This document shows positions 9,851 through 18,901 of a stretch of 64,000 bases of DNA, piece after piece. How positions within the stretch are numbered: the first letter of the stretch is position 1; every line of letters starts with the position of its first letter. The position numbers and the translations under genes were made by a program. The notes beneath the pieces are model-generated. The model saw nothing but the letters and a program-made list of their open reading frames with translations, was not told where the DNA came from and ran no database searches. The stretch comes from Singulisphaera acidiphila DSM 18658 (GTDB taxonomy: Bacteria; Planctomycetota; Planctomycetia; Isosphaerales; Isosphaeraceae): assembly GCF_000242455.2 (NCBI RefSeq), contig NC_019892.1, positions 2,728,001-2,792,000 on the forward strand, written 5' to 3'.

Positions 9851-11641
9851 ATGACCGTGATTTCGACCGAATCCACTGGATCAACTCGCCACGGGTCTTC
9901 ACCTGACGGAGAACTCCCTGTGTCCTCCAGCGGCCCGGATCGCGAATTGAGTGGCGGGGATCCCGGTGAAGAGGTCGCCAGCCGAGGGGATTCCTACGAA
10001 GAGATTGCTTCGTGGTTGCAGAACGAGGCCGAAAGACTCTTCACTCAGGGACAGTACGGTGGTGCGGAGCAGAAGGTTCGCCAACTCCTGGACTTGCAAA
10101 ATCAGGTCGTGGGCCAGGAGCATGCCGACTTCGCGCTCGGTTTGAGCATGCTCGGTGAGCTCCGATTCCTCCAGGGCGACCTAGCCTCGGCTGAAGGCCT
10201 CTTTCGGAGGTCGCTGGCCATTCGAGGGACGGTCCTGGGACGGTCCCATCCCGACTATGCGGTCAGCTTGACCTGCCTTGCCGGCATGCTCTGGCGGCGC
10301 GACGCGCTTGACGAAGCCGAACAGTGTCTCCGTGAAGCCTTGGCCATTCGCAACGATGCGCTCGGACCGGATCATCCCGAGTCGGTCCAAGGTCGGAAAG
10401 AATTGGTTCGGATCCTGCGGAATCGGGGGGACTGGGCTGGAGCACAGGCGCTCATCCAGCCATTCCTTGATCCGTTTGACCTCCCGAGCGGCCTTTCGAT
10501 GGGCCGTGATCTGTCGGAAGATCTGGTCGTCCTCTCCAGCCAATTCCAAAAGGTGGGAGAATCGTTCGCGTCGGTCGCTCGATCGATGAGTTCGGTCGGT
10601 GCCCCGCCGTCGACGGACAGCGTGCGGGAATTGAAGGCGTGTCGCGAACGATTCGAGGCGCTTCAGGGCGAGGCCGTCGAGCGCATTCAGTCTTTGCGTA
10701 TTCCCAATCCCCCCGCGATCATACTCGGCACGCTCCAGGATCTCGCCTCAGTCCTCGACGACCTGGCCGACGCGGAACTGCACCAGCTTGAGCAAGAGCT
10801 GCTCAGGATGCAAGCTCTGGCCATCCTTGACCGCGTTCTTGCTTTGACGTTCAGGAACAACCCTACATTTCCCCCGCTTCGCGACTGCCAGGAACACGTC
10901 AGGCAACTTCGCGATTCCATCAAGCTGGGTCATTGGCTCGATCTTCCGACCCAGTCTGAAAGCCTTGCCGACGGGACGGACGCGCTCGTCAGCTTGCTGA
11001 TGCTCGTCGAACAACCCGAGACTCTGAGCGATGATGACTGGGCCGACCTCTACGAGAGCGTCGGCGAGTCGCTTGGCCAGCCGCTGGCTGTGGCGGCGGC
11101 CCGGGCTCGGCTGATCGTGGAGGACCTGCCGTCACATGACAGGGAGATTCAGGAGAGCACGAGAACGGATGTGCCTCGCCCTGTGGCCCGTTCGCTTCCG
11201 ATTGCGCCTGAACCTACGCCTCGGCCCACTCCGCGAGCAAACCTTCAGGGCACCTTGATCCTTGACCTCGCCGTCGCGAGTCTTGTTCCATCGATGGGGA
11301 CCTTGATCCACTTGCCGACCGCTTCGCCGTCGGAACCCCAGGCGCATCGATTGCTCAGGAGCGGCCGAGCCCCAAACGTGGTCGAACCGTCTCAAACACC
11401 AACGGCCTGGAATGCGTTGGCCAGCCAACCTCCCCCTGACGACTCGGCCAGTCCCGACGGACGCGAACGGCGTCAGGATCCGGATCACCGGGCCGTTCCC
11501 ACAATTATCGCCGGTCCGCTCTCCCTGCTCAGCTCGTTCGGTCCGATTCTCGAGCCCGGCGCTCGAAGCGGCCTTTTCGCAACGAGCCAGTTGGGCTCAG
11601 GGGTACGACGCGGAGAACCGCTGGCAAAACTTCCCACCTAA
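9851..11641 (+). CDS. Tetratricopeptide-repeat protein
   Basis: About 596 residues from the ATG at 9851 (a GTG at 9806 is the alternative; neither has a strong ribosome-binding site). Kinesin-light-chain-like TPR units lie at about residues 60-210: AEQKVRQLLDLQNQVVG, AEGLFRRSLAIRGTVLG and AEQCLREALAIRNDALG, each followed by the typical HPD/HPE turn. The middle (210-420) is helical, with possible coiled coil around 310-340. The last ~150 residues are Pro/Ser-rich and low in complexity. There is no signal peptide or enzyme motif, so it is probably a scaffold. Its partner may be the divergently encoded 1116-residue membrane protein. Confidence 0.8.
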   Translation: MTVISTESTGSTRHGSSPDGELPVSSSGPDRELSGGDPGEEVASRGDSYEEIASWLQNEAERLFTQGQYGGAEQKVRQLLDLQNQVVGQEHADFALGLSMLGELRFLQGDLASAEGLFRRSLAIRGTVLGRSHPDYAVSLTCLAGMLWRRDALDEAEQCLREALAIRNDALGPDHPESVQGRKELVRILRNRGDWAGAQALIQPFLDPFDLPSGLSMGRDLSEDLVVLSSQFQKVGESFASVARSMSSVGAPPSTDSVRELKACRERFEALQGEAVERIQSLRIPNPPAIILGTLQDLASVLDDLADAELHQLEQELLRMQALAILDRVLALTFRNNPTFPPLRDCQEHVRQLRDSIKLGHWLDLPTQSESLADGTDALVSLLMLVEQPETLSDDDWADLYESVGESLGQPLAVAAARARLIVEDLPSHDREIQESTRTDVPRPVARSLPIAPEPTPRPTPRANLQGTLILDLAVASLVPSMGTLIHLPTASPSEPQAHRLLRSGRAPNVVEPSQTPTAWNALASQPPPDDSASPDGRERRQDPDHRAVPTIIAGPLSLLSSFGPILEPGARSGLFATSQLGSGVRRGEPLAKLPT

Positions 11642-11813
11642 GGCCGTTTCACCAGCGGCATTGATTCCTCAAGACCGTGGACGACCCACGGGCATCCTGA
11701 CCTCGCCAGGGAATACCTGTATCCCTCGAGAACGAGCTGATGGATGAGGAGCTTGAGTCGCTGGCCGTTCCGGGTGATGATCGACCATTCAGACTTTCCT
11801 CCGGAGCGTCGTG

Positions 11814-12638
11814 ATGAGCCTGTTGCGCCGGCGAACCTTCCTGTCAATCAGTGGTCTGCTCGCCTGTTCGTTCAGCCTTGGGGGTGAGGAACCTTCTCCG
11901 GACGTACTGGAACCACCGGCTTACGACTCGTTCCTGATCATCCCCCTGCGTCTTCACCTTCTGACAGCGTCCGACCTACCGGAAATCGACTGCCGCTTGA
12001 CAGACGACGATCTCGCGCGAATTCTTCGCAAAGTGAATGGAATCTGGAACAAGGCCGGGATCCACTGGGGTCTCGAATCCATCGTTCGCGAGCCGGCCGC
12101 ACGGACCGACCAATTCCGACTGGCCCGCGAGCTCAATGGAGTCGTTCCCTTGGAACGGTATTCCATGCTCGTGCCTGAGCTAACACGGTTGACGTCCGGG
12201 ATCAATGTCTATTACATTCACAAATTTTCGGTCAACGGTGTCTGGATGGGTGGCGATTTCGCCATGGTCCAGGAAACGGCAGGACTGCGCCCGGTCGAGG
12301 GGGGGATTGACGAGCCGATTCCCCGGGTGACGGCTCACGAGTTGGGGCATGCCTTGGGACTTTCCCACCGGCAGAACCGAACAAATTTACTTGCCTCGGG
12401 CACAACCGGCACCCGGCTCAACACTGATGAAGTGGCGACCGCTCGTCGTAAGGCTCTGAAGATTCCAGGAACGTTGACGGTTGAAACCCTGCGAAAGAAC
12501 GCAGCTGACGCGACTTCGCAGGACAGCAAAGACGAAGCCCGCCGCCTCTGGAACTGGCTCGCCGAGATCCCTGGCGACGCGAGTAAGGACGCGCTCAGGA
12601 GGCGGGATGAGGTCGGAGCTCCCCAAGAGACACAGTGA
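11814..12638 (+). CDS. Secreted metzincin-like zinc protease
   Basis: About 274 residues from the ATG at 11814, one codon after an overlapping GTG. The leader RRRTFLSISGLLACSFSLG looks like a signal sequence. A full metzincin zinc site is visible at about residues 177-187: HELGHALGLSH, that is HExxHxxGxxH with all three His ligands and the catalytic Glu. Upstream parts (VNGIWNKAGIHWGLESIV) resemble archaemetzincin- or matrixin-like planctomycete proteins. The canonical Met-turn is not obvious; SGTTGTRLNTDE follows instead. Substrate unknown. It follows the TPR gene by about 170 bases and could be co-transcribed with it. Confidence 0.75.
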   Translation: MSLLRRRTFLSISGLLACSFSLGGEEPSPDVLEPPAYDSFLIIPLRLHLLTASDLPEIDCRLTDDDLARILRKVNGIWNKAGIHWGLESIVREPAARTDQFRLARELNGVVPLERYSMLVPELTRLTSGINVYYIHKFSVNGVWMGGDFAMVQETAGLRPVEGGIDEPIPRVTAHELGHALGLSHRQNRTNLLASGTTGTRLNTDEVATARRKALKIPGTLTVETLRKNAADATSQDSKDEARRLWNWLAEIPGDASKDALRRRDEVGAPQETQ

Positions 12639-12710
12639 ACCGTGACACTCCGTCGATGCTGACCGTTTGTCGATTGAGATCGGTCCAAAGATTGTTGACT
12701 CCCGCATCGC

Positions 12711-13697
12711 TCAAGGCAGATTGGTCGTCGGTTGTTTTGATGCGCGTTGTGTGGTGGATGGCTTCATCGGGTGGTTCTCAAAGAACTCCCAGATCAGCGC
12801 ATTGGCCGCCACATCCTTGGTGGATTTTCCCAGCACCTTGAGCTCCGGGCCAAACTCCCGACCCGGCCACGTGTGCCCGCCGCCTTCGATGACGACCAGG
12901 ACGACCTGCGAACCGTCCTCGCCACCACTGTATGTCTTGCGGATCACCTTGGTGCCGTCGTCCACCCGGTCTGGGAGTTCATCCGTCGTCGGCTTCTCAT
13001 GACATCCGTTGGCCTTCACCCAGGCGCGGATCGAGTGGTCGACGGAGTAGAAGTCCGTCCCCGAGACATCCAACTTACCTTTGCCCCCCTTGAGTGGTAC
13101 AGCCTCGTCCTCGGTGCCGTGAAAGTGGATCACCGACACGGGCCGCTTCGGACGACACGTCTCTGTTCCCATCGGGCCGCACACGGGAGCGATGGCGGCG
13201 ATGCGGTCGGACAACTCCGAGGCGAGGCGGTACGTCATGATTGCCCCCATTGACATGCCCGTGGCGTAGACCCGCTGCGCATCGACCTTGGCGACCTTCG
13301 CCAGATCGTCGAGCAATTCTCGGGTGAAGGACACGTCGTCCACCTTCTGCAAGAGGGCGTCGTTGCCGCCTGGTTGTCGTCTGCCGCCGTTCCAAGTCAA
13401 CACGTCCTCCGGGTAGCCTTCGATCTTCTTACCCGTGCCATTCGGATACACGGCGATGAAGCCCGCTTTGTCCGCTGTCTCGTTGAGGCCACAGAAACGG
13501 ACCCATTGCCCGGCGTTGCTCCCGCCGCCATGGAACACCAACACGACCGGGACGGGCTTGCTGCCGTCGTAGGACTTCGGAACGTGGACGAGGTAGCTCC
13601 GCTCGAGGTCGCCCACGGTGATGGTGCGGGTGGAGTCACCGGGCTCAAGTGCGCTGATCTGAGTAATGACCAGGGTCAGGGCCAGCAATGGGACCAT
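12711..13697 (-). CDS. Secreted PHB-depolymerase/feruloyl-esterase-like hydrolase (LpqC family)
   Basis: 328 residues. The start at 13697 is favoured by a strong AAGGAGG eight bases upstream and by the signal peptide it creates (MVPLLALTLVITQISA); the open frame extends 32 codons further. The catalytic set is complete: oxyanion LVFHGGG, nucleophile GMSMGA (Ser about 149), acid in HFHGTEDEAVP, and GGGHTWPG (His about 275). Family members hydrolyse polyhydroxybutyrate or aromatic esters of plant polymers. It lies convergent with the metzincin gene and next to a decayed region. Confidence 0.88.
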   Translation of the reverse strand: MVPLLALTLVITQISALEPGDSTRTITVGDLERSYLVHVPKSYDGSKPVPVVLVFHGGGSNAGQWVRFCGLNETADKAGFIAVYPNGTGKKIEGYPEDVLTWNGGRRQPGGNDALLQKVDDVSFTRELLDDLAKVAKVDAQRVYATGMSMGAIMTYRLASELSDRIAAIAPVCGPMGTETCRPKRPVSVIHFHGTEDEAVPLKGGKGKLDVSGTDFYSVDHSIRAWVKANGCHEKPTTDELPDRVDDGTKVIRKTYSGGEDGSQVVLVVIEGGGHTWPGREFGPELKVLGKSTKDVAANALIWEFFENHPMKPSTTQRASKQPTTNLP

Positions 13698-14102
13698 GTT
13701 TCGGGCCTCCTTGAGCCTGCCACCTTTTGGGGGACAGCGTGGACATTCGATCGTCACATTGCGATTGAATGTACCATTCCCGATGCGGTCCACGGTATGA
13801 GGCTGAGTCCCTCAATGAAACCGAGCGTCTCCCTTGTCCTGAGTTGTTCGCCCGCCCATTGCTCCCGCTCACCCCAGAATTCCATCTCCAGGGGGGGAAC
13901 ATCAACGCTGAACAGTTCAGCACAAGCCGACTCGAGGGCCCCATGCTGTGCAATGTGAGCGAAGATCCCGTTTAGAGAGACGGGGTTGCGGCCCAATTGT
14001 TCTCTCGGCACGACATTTTCTAACAATGACGCACAACCACGACGATCACTGCATTACGTATAAACATTATATTCGAATTTTTTTGTATTTGTCATAACTG
14101 GA

Positions 14103-14796
14103 ATCGAACCGAGTTTGAGAACCAGATGAAGGAGGACCTCGGCAAGTTCAACCTCATCATTCTCGGCCTACCAGAGACGGGCTGACGTGGCGGCCCTCAC
14201 CTCGGCAACGACCGTTGCGCAGCCGTCCAACCTCGTCAGCGGCGGGTCGAGAACCAGACGGTGACAACGACCACGGTTCAGATGCCAGCCTCGGGTAACC
14301 TGGTGGCTAACGCCAACACGTTGCTCGGCACCGCCACCCCAATCCAGACCGGCTCATCGACGCTCGCAGACATCACATTGGCGAACACAACGAGTACAGG
14401 GACAGGAATCGGCTTGGAGCCAACGCTGGTTCTCGACCAAAAAGCCCGCTATCTGAACCACCTCCACACACTCCGCCGGAATAATCTCGGCGACGATACC
14501 ACCGACTTACCCGGCTATGGCCTCTACCTGATGCGGATGCCCATCTCACTCCTCCCCGGGGCGCAATCCCATAAGGGCAAGGGGGCGTCGGTCACCGTCG
14601 AAGCCAAGCACGAGCCGGCGGACGTGGACCTCGTTTGGGTCGAACCTGCCCGATTTGGCTCACGAGTCTACGTAAGGAGGCAAACAAGGACCGTGCCGAT
14701 ATCGAGTTTTGGGAACCGAACATCGGTTTCAACGACGCGGTGTTCCATTCGGGGATTCGCGGAGGGGTTCCGGGAAATCCTCGGGGCTCGTTGTGA
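14103..14796 (+). pseudogene. Frameshifted remnant of a planctomycete protein
   Basis: Pieces that read as one protein lie in successive frames. A stretch around 14126-14185 contains GKFNLIILGLPET. 14184-14245 reads DVAALTSATTVAQPSNLVSG. 14250-14640 has RYLNHLHTLRRNNLGDD and DLPGYGLYLMRMPISLLPG. The last part, to the stop at 14794-14796, reads EANKDRADIEFWEPNIGF in yet another frame. The order and matching composition suggest a single gene of at least 220 codons that has taken three frameshifts. The Ala/Thr-rich part followed by a PGY...RxPxSxLPG block resembles hypothetical proteins I associate with planctomycetes, but I cannot name a function. Confidence 0.5.
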
Positions 14797-14811
14797 TTGG
14801 TCGTTTCTCGG

Positions 14812-14919
14812 TTCGCGAGTAAGATGGCGGGGTTACTGCCAATCCACCGGAAGCTATCTCGTGAATTCGCGAGTAAGATGGCGGGGTTACTGCCAATCCA
14901 CCGGAAGCTATCTCGTGAA
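14812..14919. repeat. Perfect 54-bp tandem duplication
   Basis: Two identical adjacent 54-bp units, 14812-14865 and 14866-14919, beginning TTCGCGAGTAAGATGGCGGG. The unit length is a multiple of three and both strands stay open across it (FASKMAGLLPIHRKLSRE on plus). It lies directly after the pseudogene and before the SDR gene. Perfect identity implies a recent duplication or active maintenance. Confidence 0.9.
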
Positions 14920-15008
14920 ATTGGTTCCACGGGGCCGTTTACGGCTTCGGCTCCCGTGGGAGCGCCCAGCGCTTGGAGACGGGAAATGCGAGGTGAGGCC
15001 ACCTCGGC

Positions 15009-15959
15009 TTAATCGGCCGAGGCGTGTTGATGGCTCGACTCGCCCAACCGCTCAGGGCGGAGGGCGTGTGGCCGCCCGGGAAAGGGAGTTCCCTCGGGGC
15101 GGAGTGGTGGAACGGACTTGGTCCTGGGACGCTGGAGGACCGGTGATTCGGGGAAGAGGTGAAGCGTCCAGCGCTTGAAACCCCAATCGACGATTCGAGG
15201 GATGGCGCGATTGGCGAGGAGCAGGAGTCGCCCTCCCGCAGTCAACGTCAACTCATTGCGACCACTGAGCGCGGCCCGAAGGGCCGCGTCCGCAACTGTA
15301 CCGGCCGTCATCCTTCTTCGCTTGGTGACGGAATAGCGGGCGGTGTCGATGATGAGGTTCCGCTCGAACTCGGTCGCCGTGAACCCGGGATTCAGGAGCA
15401 GAACATGGATCCCGTATTTCGACCATTCCGCCCGGATCGATTCCGTGAATCCGGCCACTGCGAACTTGCTGGCCGTGTATTCGGACCGGCCCGGTAGGCC
15501 TCGGCGGGCGACGATCGATCCCACATTGATGAGGGATGGCCGATCCCCTTGGGACAGAACCGGAAGGAGAAGTCGACTCAACTCGGCGAGTGCGAAGACG
15601 TTGATCTCGAAAAGTTGACGGAGGACGGAGGGGTCGTGCGTCTCGAAGTGCCCCGTCGCTCCCACGCCGGCGCTGTTGATGGCGAGGTCCAGCGCTCCCA
15701 GTCGCTCCGTCGTGAATTCCACAAGGCGAGCGCGGTCGCCGGCTTTGGTAAGATCGGCAGCCAAGGTGTGGACAGCGTACGGGTCGGCACCTGACTCAAT
15801 CAGTGCGCTCTTGATAGAGTCAAGCTTGGTGCTCGAGCGACCCGTCAGAACGACTCGAGCGCCTGCGCGAACCAGGTGCTGGGCCATGGCGCATCCGAGC
15901 CCCGAGGAGGCGCCGGTGACGAGACAACGAGCGTCATTCCAATTACGGCGACGTGCCAT
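15009..15959 (-). CDS. Short-chain dehydrogenase/reductase (SDR)
   Basis: 316 residues of the classical SDR family: an NAD(P)-dependent oxidoreductase of unknown substrate. Visible are the Rossmann motif TGASSGLG (about 16-23), INSAGVGATG (NAG-type), the catalytic Ser in INVGSIVARRG and the Tyr-Lys pair in YTASKFAVAGF. After the core (about 250 residues) comes a ~60-residue Pro/Arg-rich tail not typical of the family. Its stop lies near the repeat region. It is in a minus-strand run with the lipoprotein gene upstream. Confidence 0.9.
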   Translation of the reverse strand: MARRRNWNDARCLVTGASSGLGCAMAQHLVRAGARVVLTGRSSTKLDSIKSALIESGADPYAVHTLAADLTKAGDRARLVEFTTERLGALDLAINSAGVGATGHFETHDPSVLRQLFEINVFALAELSRLLLPVLSQGDRPSLINVGSIVARRGLPGRSEYTASKFAVAGFTESIRAEWSKYGIHVLLLNPGFTATEFERNLIIDTARYSVTKRRRMTAGTVADAALRAALSGRNELTLTAGGRLLLLANRAIPRIVDWGFKRWTLHLFPESPVLQRPRTKSVPPLRPEGTPFPGRPHALRPERLGESSHQHASAD

Positions 15960-15986
15960 TGCGATTCGCGATTCCTTTGAGGAGGC

Positions 15987-16379
15987 TTAACGATTGGTCG
16001 TGGTGTCATTGTAGGCCCCTTCCACGCGGGTCGTGGCCAGGCCGGCGTCCGGGTTGGCGCGTTGCCAACGGCCAAACCGTGACCCCGCATTCGGCTCGCT
16101 GACGACGACGCGTGGGGCCTGGGTTCCGGAGTAAATCGGGGCCCCGCTCACAATCGTCGTCCGGCCTGAACCCTGGGCAACGACGCTGCCACCATCCACC
16201 TGAGTGGGGACTTCGCAGACCGCTCCGTTCGTGACGGTGGCAGGGACCGCCACGGCCGTCGGACCACAAACCGGCACACCGGGGCCGTAATAGTGGTTGT
16301 GAGTGCAGCCGGCCAAGCTCAGGACCCAGCCGAGTAAGAAGACCCCGAGGCCTCCTCGTAAGAGTCGGGCATGTCGCAT
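15987..16379 (-). CDS. Small predicted lipoprotein
   Basis: 130 residues, function unknown. The N-terminus is a lipoprotein signal: charged MRHARLLRG, hydrophobic LGVFLLGWVLS and lipobox LAGC with Cys about 25. The mature part is Gly/Val/Thr-rich (HNHYYGPGVPVCGPTAVAV) without recognisable domains. A good AAAGGAG ribosome-binding site precedes the ATG. A reading frame in another phase over the same DNA (16006-16449) is a shadow. Confidence 0.75.
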   Translation of the reverse strand: MRHARLLRGGLGVFLLGWVLSLAGCTHNHYYGPGVPVCGPTAVAVPATVTNGAVCEVPTQVDGGSVVAQGSGRTTIVSGAPIYSGTQAPRVVVSEPNAGSRFGRWQRANPDAGLATTRVEGAYNDTTTNR

Positions 16380-16538
16380 GGCGATACTCCTTTGCCGCGA
16401 TCAAAGCCTCGGAACCATGCGCCTCCGGCGCGACCGAAATTGGCCCCAATACCTGATGGACGTTTGCGTGATTCGACCGAGTTGCCGACGCAAGAAGTGG
16501 TTGGATCCGTATTGACGGGCCCTCAAAGTGTCGGGACT

Positions 16539-17270
16539 CTAACCCATCTTGCCAATTCGTCCAACCGCAGTTTTCTCCGGGTCACTCTGCAGGTCGCGAT
16601 GCAGGCCGGCGCGGGCCACCTCGACACAGTCGAGGATACGTGCCCGGATCAACTTGGTGACAGCCTCCGTGTCCAGTCCCTCGAGTTCTTCGGGAAGGAT
16701 CGGTGGACCGTAGTGGATCCGGACGGGGTGGGGGAGCGGGAAAGCCCGCGACCGCGGCCAGGCCTCGAATGTGCCGGCGATCCCAGCCGGAACAACCGCC
16801 ACACGAGCCCGGGACGCCAACACCGAGATGCCCGACTTCAATTCACCGAGTTCACCGTCACGACTTCGGGTCCCTTCAGGGAAGAGAACGACGATGCCCC
16901 CTTTCTTGATCCGCCGTAGGGTCTCTTTGAGACCTTGGGCCCCCATGCCTTCTCGTTGAATCGGAAAACCGCCAACCGAGCGGATGAATGTCCCGAGGAG
17001 GGGCAGGAACAGGGTCGATCGCGCTACATAGTTGAGTGGACGGTGTAAGGGAATGCCGAGGATGAAGACGTCGAGGTGGCTGACATGGTTCGAGACCAGC
17101 AGCGCCCCCCCCTGAGGGGGGAGGTTGTTCCGCCCACTCACCCGAATCCCACTGACCGAAGAAAGGAGGGTCGCGACCGTGACTTGCACCAAGCGATACC
17201 AGCCCATCGCCAGCCGCGATCGGTCGAGGGGAGGGCGCGGTTGCAGGGTCGTCTCCGTCTCGTTACTCAT
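16539..17270 (-). CDS. plsC: 1-acyl-glycerol-3-phosphate acyltransferase (PlsC family)
   Basis: 243 residues. PlsC acylates lysophosphatidate at the membrane in phospholipid synthesis. Motif I NHVSHLD (HX4D, about 60) and motif III FPEGTRSRDG (about 135) are present, with an N-terminal hydrophobic segment. The ATG overlaps the stop of cmk by 4 bp (ATGA at 17267-17270), so the two are translationally coupled. A cmk-plsC pairing is seen in many bacteria. Confidence 0.9.
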   Translation of the reverse strand: MSNETETTLQPRPPLDRSRLAMGWYRLVQVTVATLLSSVSGIRVSGRNNLPPQGGALLVSNHVSHLDVFILGIPLHRPLNYVARSTLFLPLLGTFIRSVGGFPIQREGMGAQGLKETLRRIKKGGIVVLFPEGTRSRDGELGELKSGISVLASRARVAVVPAGIAGTFEAWPRSRAFPLPHPVRIHYGPPILPEELEGLDTEAVTKLIRARILDCVEVARAGLHRDLQSDPEKTAVGRIGKMG

Positions 17271-17956
17271 CGCGCGGTCTCCTCTCCCACGAGAGGTTTC
17301 GGCTTGAGGCGGGAACGAATGTCCTGCTCAATCTGATCGATCACATGGTCCAGGCGCATCCCGGTGGTGTCGATCACACAGGCATCGACGGCCGGTTTCA
17401 TCGGGGCGATGGCTCGAGCGGCATCGCGAGCGTCGCGTTCCTCAAGGTCACGTGTGACCGAATCCAACGCGATCTCAGACCCTTTGGCCTCGAATTCGGC
17501 ATGGCGGCGGCGGGCCCGTTCCTCGAGACTGGCCGTGAGGAAGTACTTACGAAAGGCGTTGGGAAAGACGACCGTCCCCTGGTCGCGACCTTCGGCAACG
17601 ACATTGTTCTCGGCGGCGAACTCGCGCTGCCAGGCGACGAGCTGGCGGCGAACGCTCGGGCTATCGGCCAGGAAGCGTGAGGCGCGGGTGACTTCAACGC
17701 TCCGGACCAGCGCACTGACGTCTTCGCCGTCGAGGAGGACCGATCCGGGTGGGAGCCGAATGGATAGGCTCGCCGCGAGCGTTCCCAGGGCCTGATCGTC
17801 TTCCAAAAGGGTTCCTGCCCGCAGCGCAGCGAGGGTCGCCGCGCGATACATGGCGCCCGTATCGAGCAATCGCCATTCCAACCGCTCGGCGAGCTGGCGC
17901 GCGACCGTACTTTTGCCTGCCCCCGCGGGCCCGTCGATCGTGATCACCCGCCGCAT
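17267..17956 (-). CDS. cmk: Cytidylate kinase
   Basis: About 229 residues from the ATG at 17956; the longer frame adds 17 residues without family similarity. Phosphorylates CMP/dCMP with ATP. The P-loop GPAGAGKST is at residues 8-16, followed by LDTGAMYRAATLAAL (NMP-binding), AEGRDQGTVVFPNAFRKYFL (the usual G-R-D-x-G-T-V-V-F-P block) and a late RDARDAARAIAPMKPA lid region. Its stop overlaps the plsC start. A predicted promoter upstream of DUF2203 (18841-18868) could serve DUF2203-cmk-plsC. Confidence 0.95.
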   Translation of the reverse strand: MRRVITIDGPAGAGKSTVARQLAERLEWRLLDTGAMYRAATLAALRAGTLLEDDQALGTLAASLSIRLPPGSVLLDGEDVSALVRSVEVTRASRFLADSPSVRRQLVAWQREFAAENNVVAEGRDQGTVVFPNAFRKYFLTASLEERARRRHAEFEAKGSEIALDSVTRDLEERDARDAARAIAPMKPAVDACVIDTTGMRLDHVIDQIEQDIRSRLKPKPLVGEETAR

Positions 17957-18164
17957 CGTGGAACGCACCTCACCCGCCAAGGAAGTTGAACAAGAACCGG
18001 TTGTCACCGGACGTCACTTGGCAGTCTATCCGCTGGAGAGGATCGGGTCCAACGGAACACGATCGTTGTCGGCGCGTAGAGAAGCCCAGTCCCGCGTCAG
18101 CAAGTGTCGCGAGGCTGGGCCGTGAAGGAACTTTCCAACGCGTCGATCGCGGCGCGATCCTGAA

Positions 18165-18629
18165 TCAATGCGGCCGTTTGCCCGCTCCCGAGCCAGAGCC
18201 GGCAAGCGAGGCCAGCGTCTTTCGGCCAGCCACACCGGCGTTGAGTTCGTGCCAATGGAGGACTTCCGGTTCTCCAAGCCGCCAGCAAAGGAAGACCTCA
18301 CGGCCGTCCATGATGCTATAGAAGTCGCAGAGTCCGTCCAGCCCTTTCAACTCAACGCCCAGCTTAGTGAGCTCGTCGATGTAGGAGGCCAACCTCTCTT
18401 CCTCGGTCTCCATTTCCGCCTGGCTTTGCGCCAATTCCTCGGAATAGGGGTCGCTCGACAGGCGTTTCCGTTCGGTTTTGACAGCCGACAACCGTTGTTT
18501 CAAGTCGTTGACGGCGTGCCATTGCCGAACGATGTCGGTGACGATCGCTCTGACGAGAGGAAGGGTCTTGTTCGCCTCTTCAACGCTGAAATAGCGGCGT
18601 TTCGTCTCTGCTGGCTTGGGAGGGGCCAT
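18165..18629 (-). CDS. DUF2203 family protein
   Basis: 154 residues. The sequence starts RRYFSVEEANKTLPLVRAIV, the DUF2203 hallmark, and runs through a long charged helix (about 40-85, coiled-coil-like) to GLDGLCDFYSIMDGREVFLC and a WRLGE/HWHE motif typical of the family. Function unknown; probably a small cytoplasmic regulatory or scaffold protein. It lies about 210 bp upstream of cmk on the same strand, behind a good promoter. Confidence 0.9.
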   Translation of the reverse strand: MAPPKPAETKRRYFSVEEANKTLPLVRAIVTDIVRQWHAVNDLKQRLSAVKTERKRLSSDPYSEELAQSQAEMETEEERLASYIDELTKLGVELKGLDGLCDFYSIMDGREVFLCWRLGEPEVLHWHELNAGVAGRKTLASLAGSGSGAGKRPH

Positions 18630-18840
18630 GACGAGATCCTAATGAATAAGACGGCGATGAGATTCAGAGACGCCAATCAGAAATCAGCCACGGCAAGGCG
18701 AACGGTTCGTTCGCCATCCGGCCCAAGGTGAGTCAGAACTCGGTCGGAGCACAGGAAAAGACCCGGTCGCCTGGCGGACGGCCTGAGCCGTCACAACTCA
18801 AAACTCGAATCGCTCCCACCCGAATCCTTCATCCTTCAAA

Positions 18841-18868
18841 ATTATAGGACAGGTCAGACCCCCCGCAA
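18841..18868 (-). promoter_or_regulatory. Sigma-70 promoter upstream of DUF2203-cmk-plsC
   Basis: On the minus strand, TTGCGG (18868-18863), a 16-bp spacer, then a perfect TATAAT (18846-18841). It sits about 210 bp before the DUF2203 start and just after the PolX stop, so it would start a new unit within the minus-strand run. Confidence 0.65.
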
Positions 18869-18901
18869 GGGTCCCAAGGTGGCAGTCGTCGTGATTCTCG
18901 A

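Larger units (their letters stand above)
13698..15008. other. 1.3-kb stretch without an intact gene
   Basis: Holds an AT-rich patch (about 14055-14095), a minus-strand TTG-start open frame of about 90 codons (13754-14026; unrecognised, no ribosome-binding site, probably a remnant), a frameshifted plus-strand pseudogene (about 14100-14796) and a perfect tandem repeat (14812-14919). On the minus strand, ATGACA-18-TATAAT (14067-14096) looks promoter-like but leads only to that 90-codon frame. Confidence 0.5.

Noticed and set aside
13754..14026. 90-codon minus-strand TTG-start frame
   Set aside because: A promoter-like ATGACA-18-TATAAT lies upstream, but there is no ribosome-binding site and no recognisable family; kept only as a possible remnant.
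14090..14115. T-arm-like GGTTCGATTCC on the minus strand
   Set aside because: The flanking bases do not form a T stem and no acceptor or anticodon arm could be drawn, so it is not a tRNA.
14812..14919. CRISPR-like repeat
   Set aside because: The two 54-bp units are directly adjacent with no spacer between them.
13698..15008. Possible insertion sequence
   Set aside because: No transposase motif, terminal inverted repeats or target duplication found around the decayed region; the only clear repeat is the internal 54-bp tandem pair.
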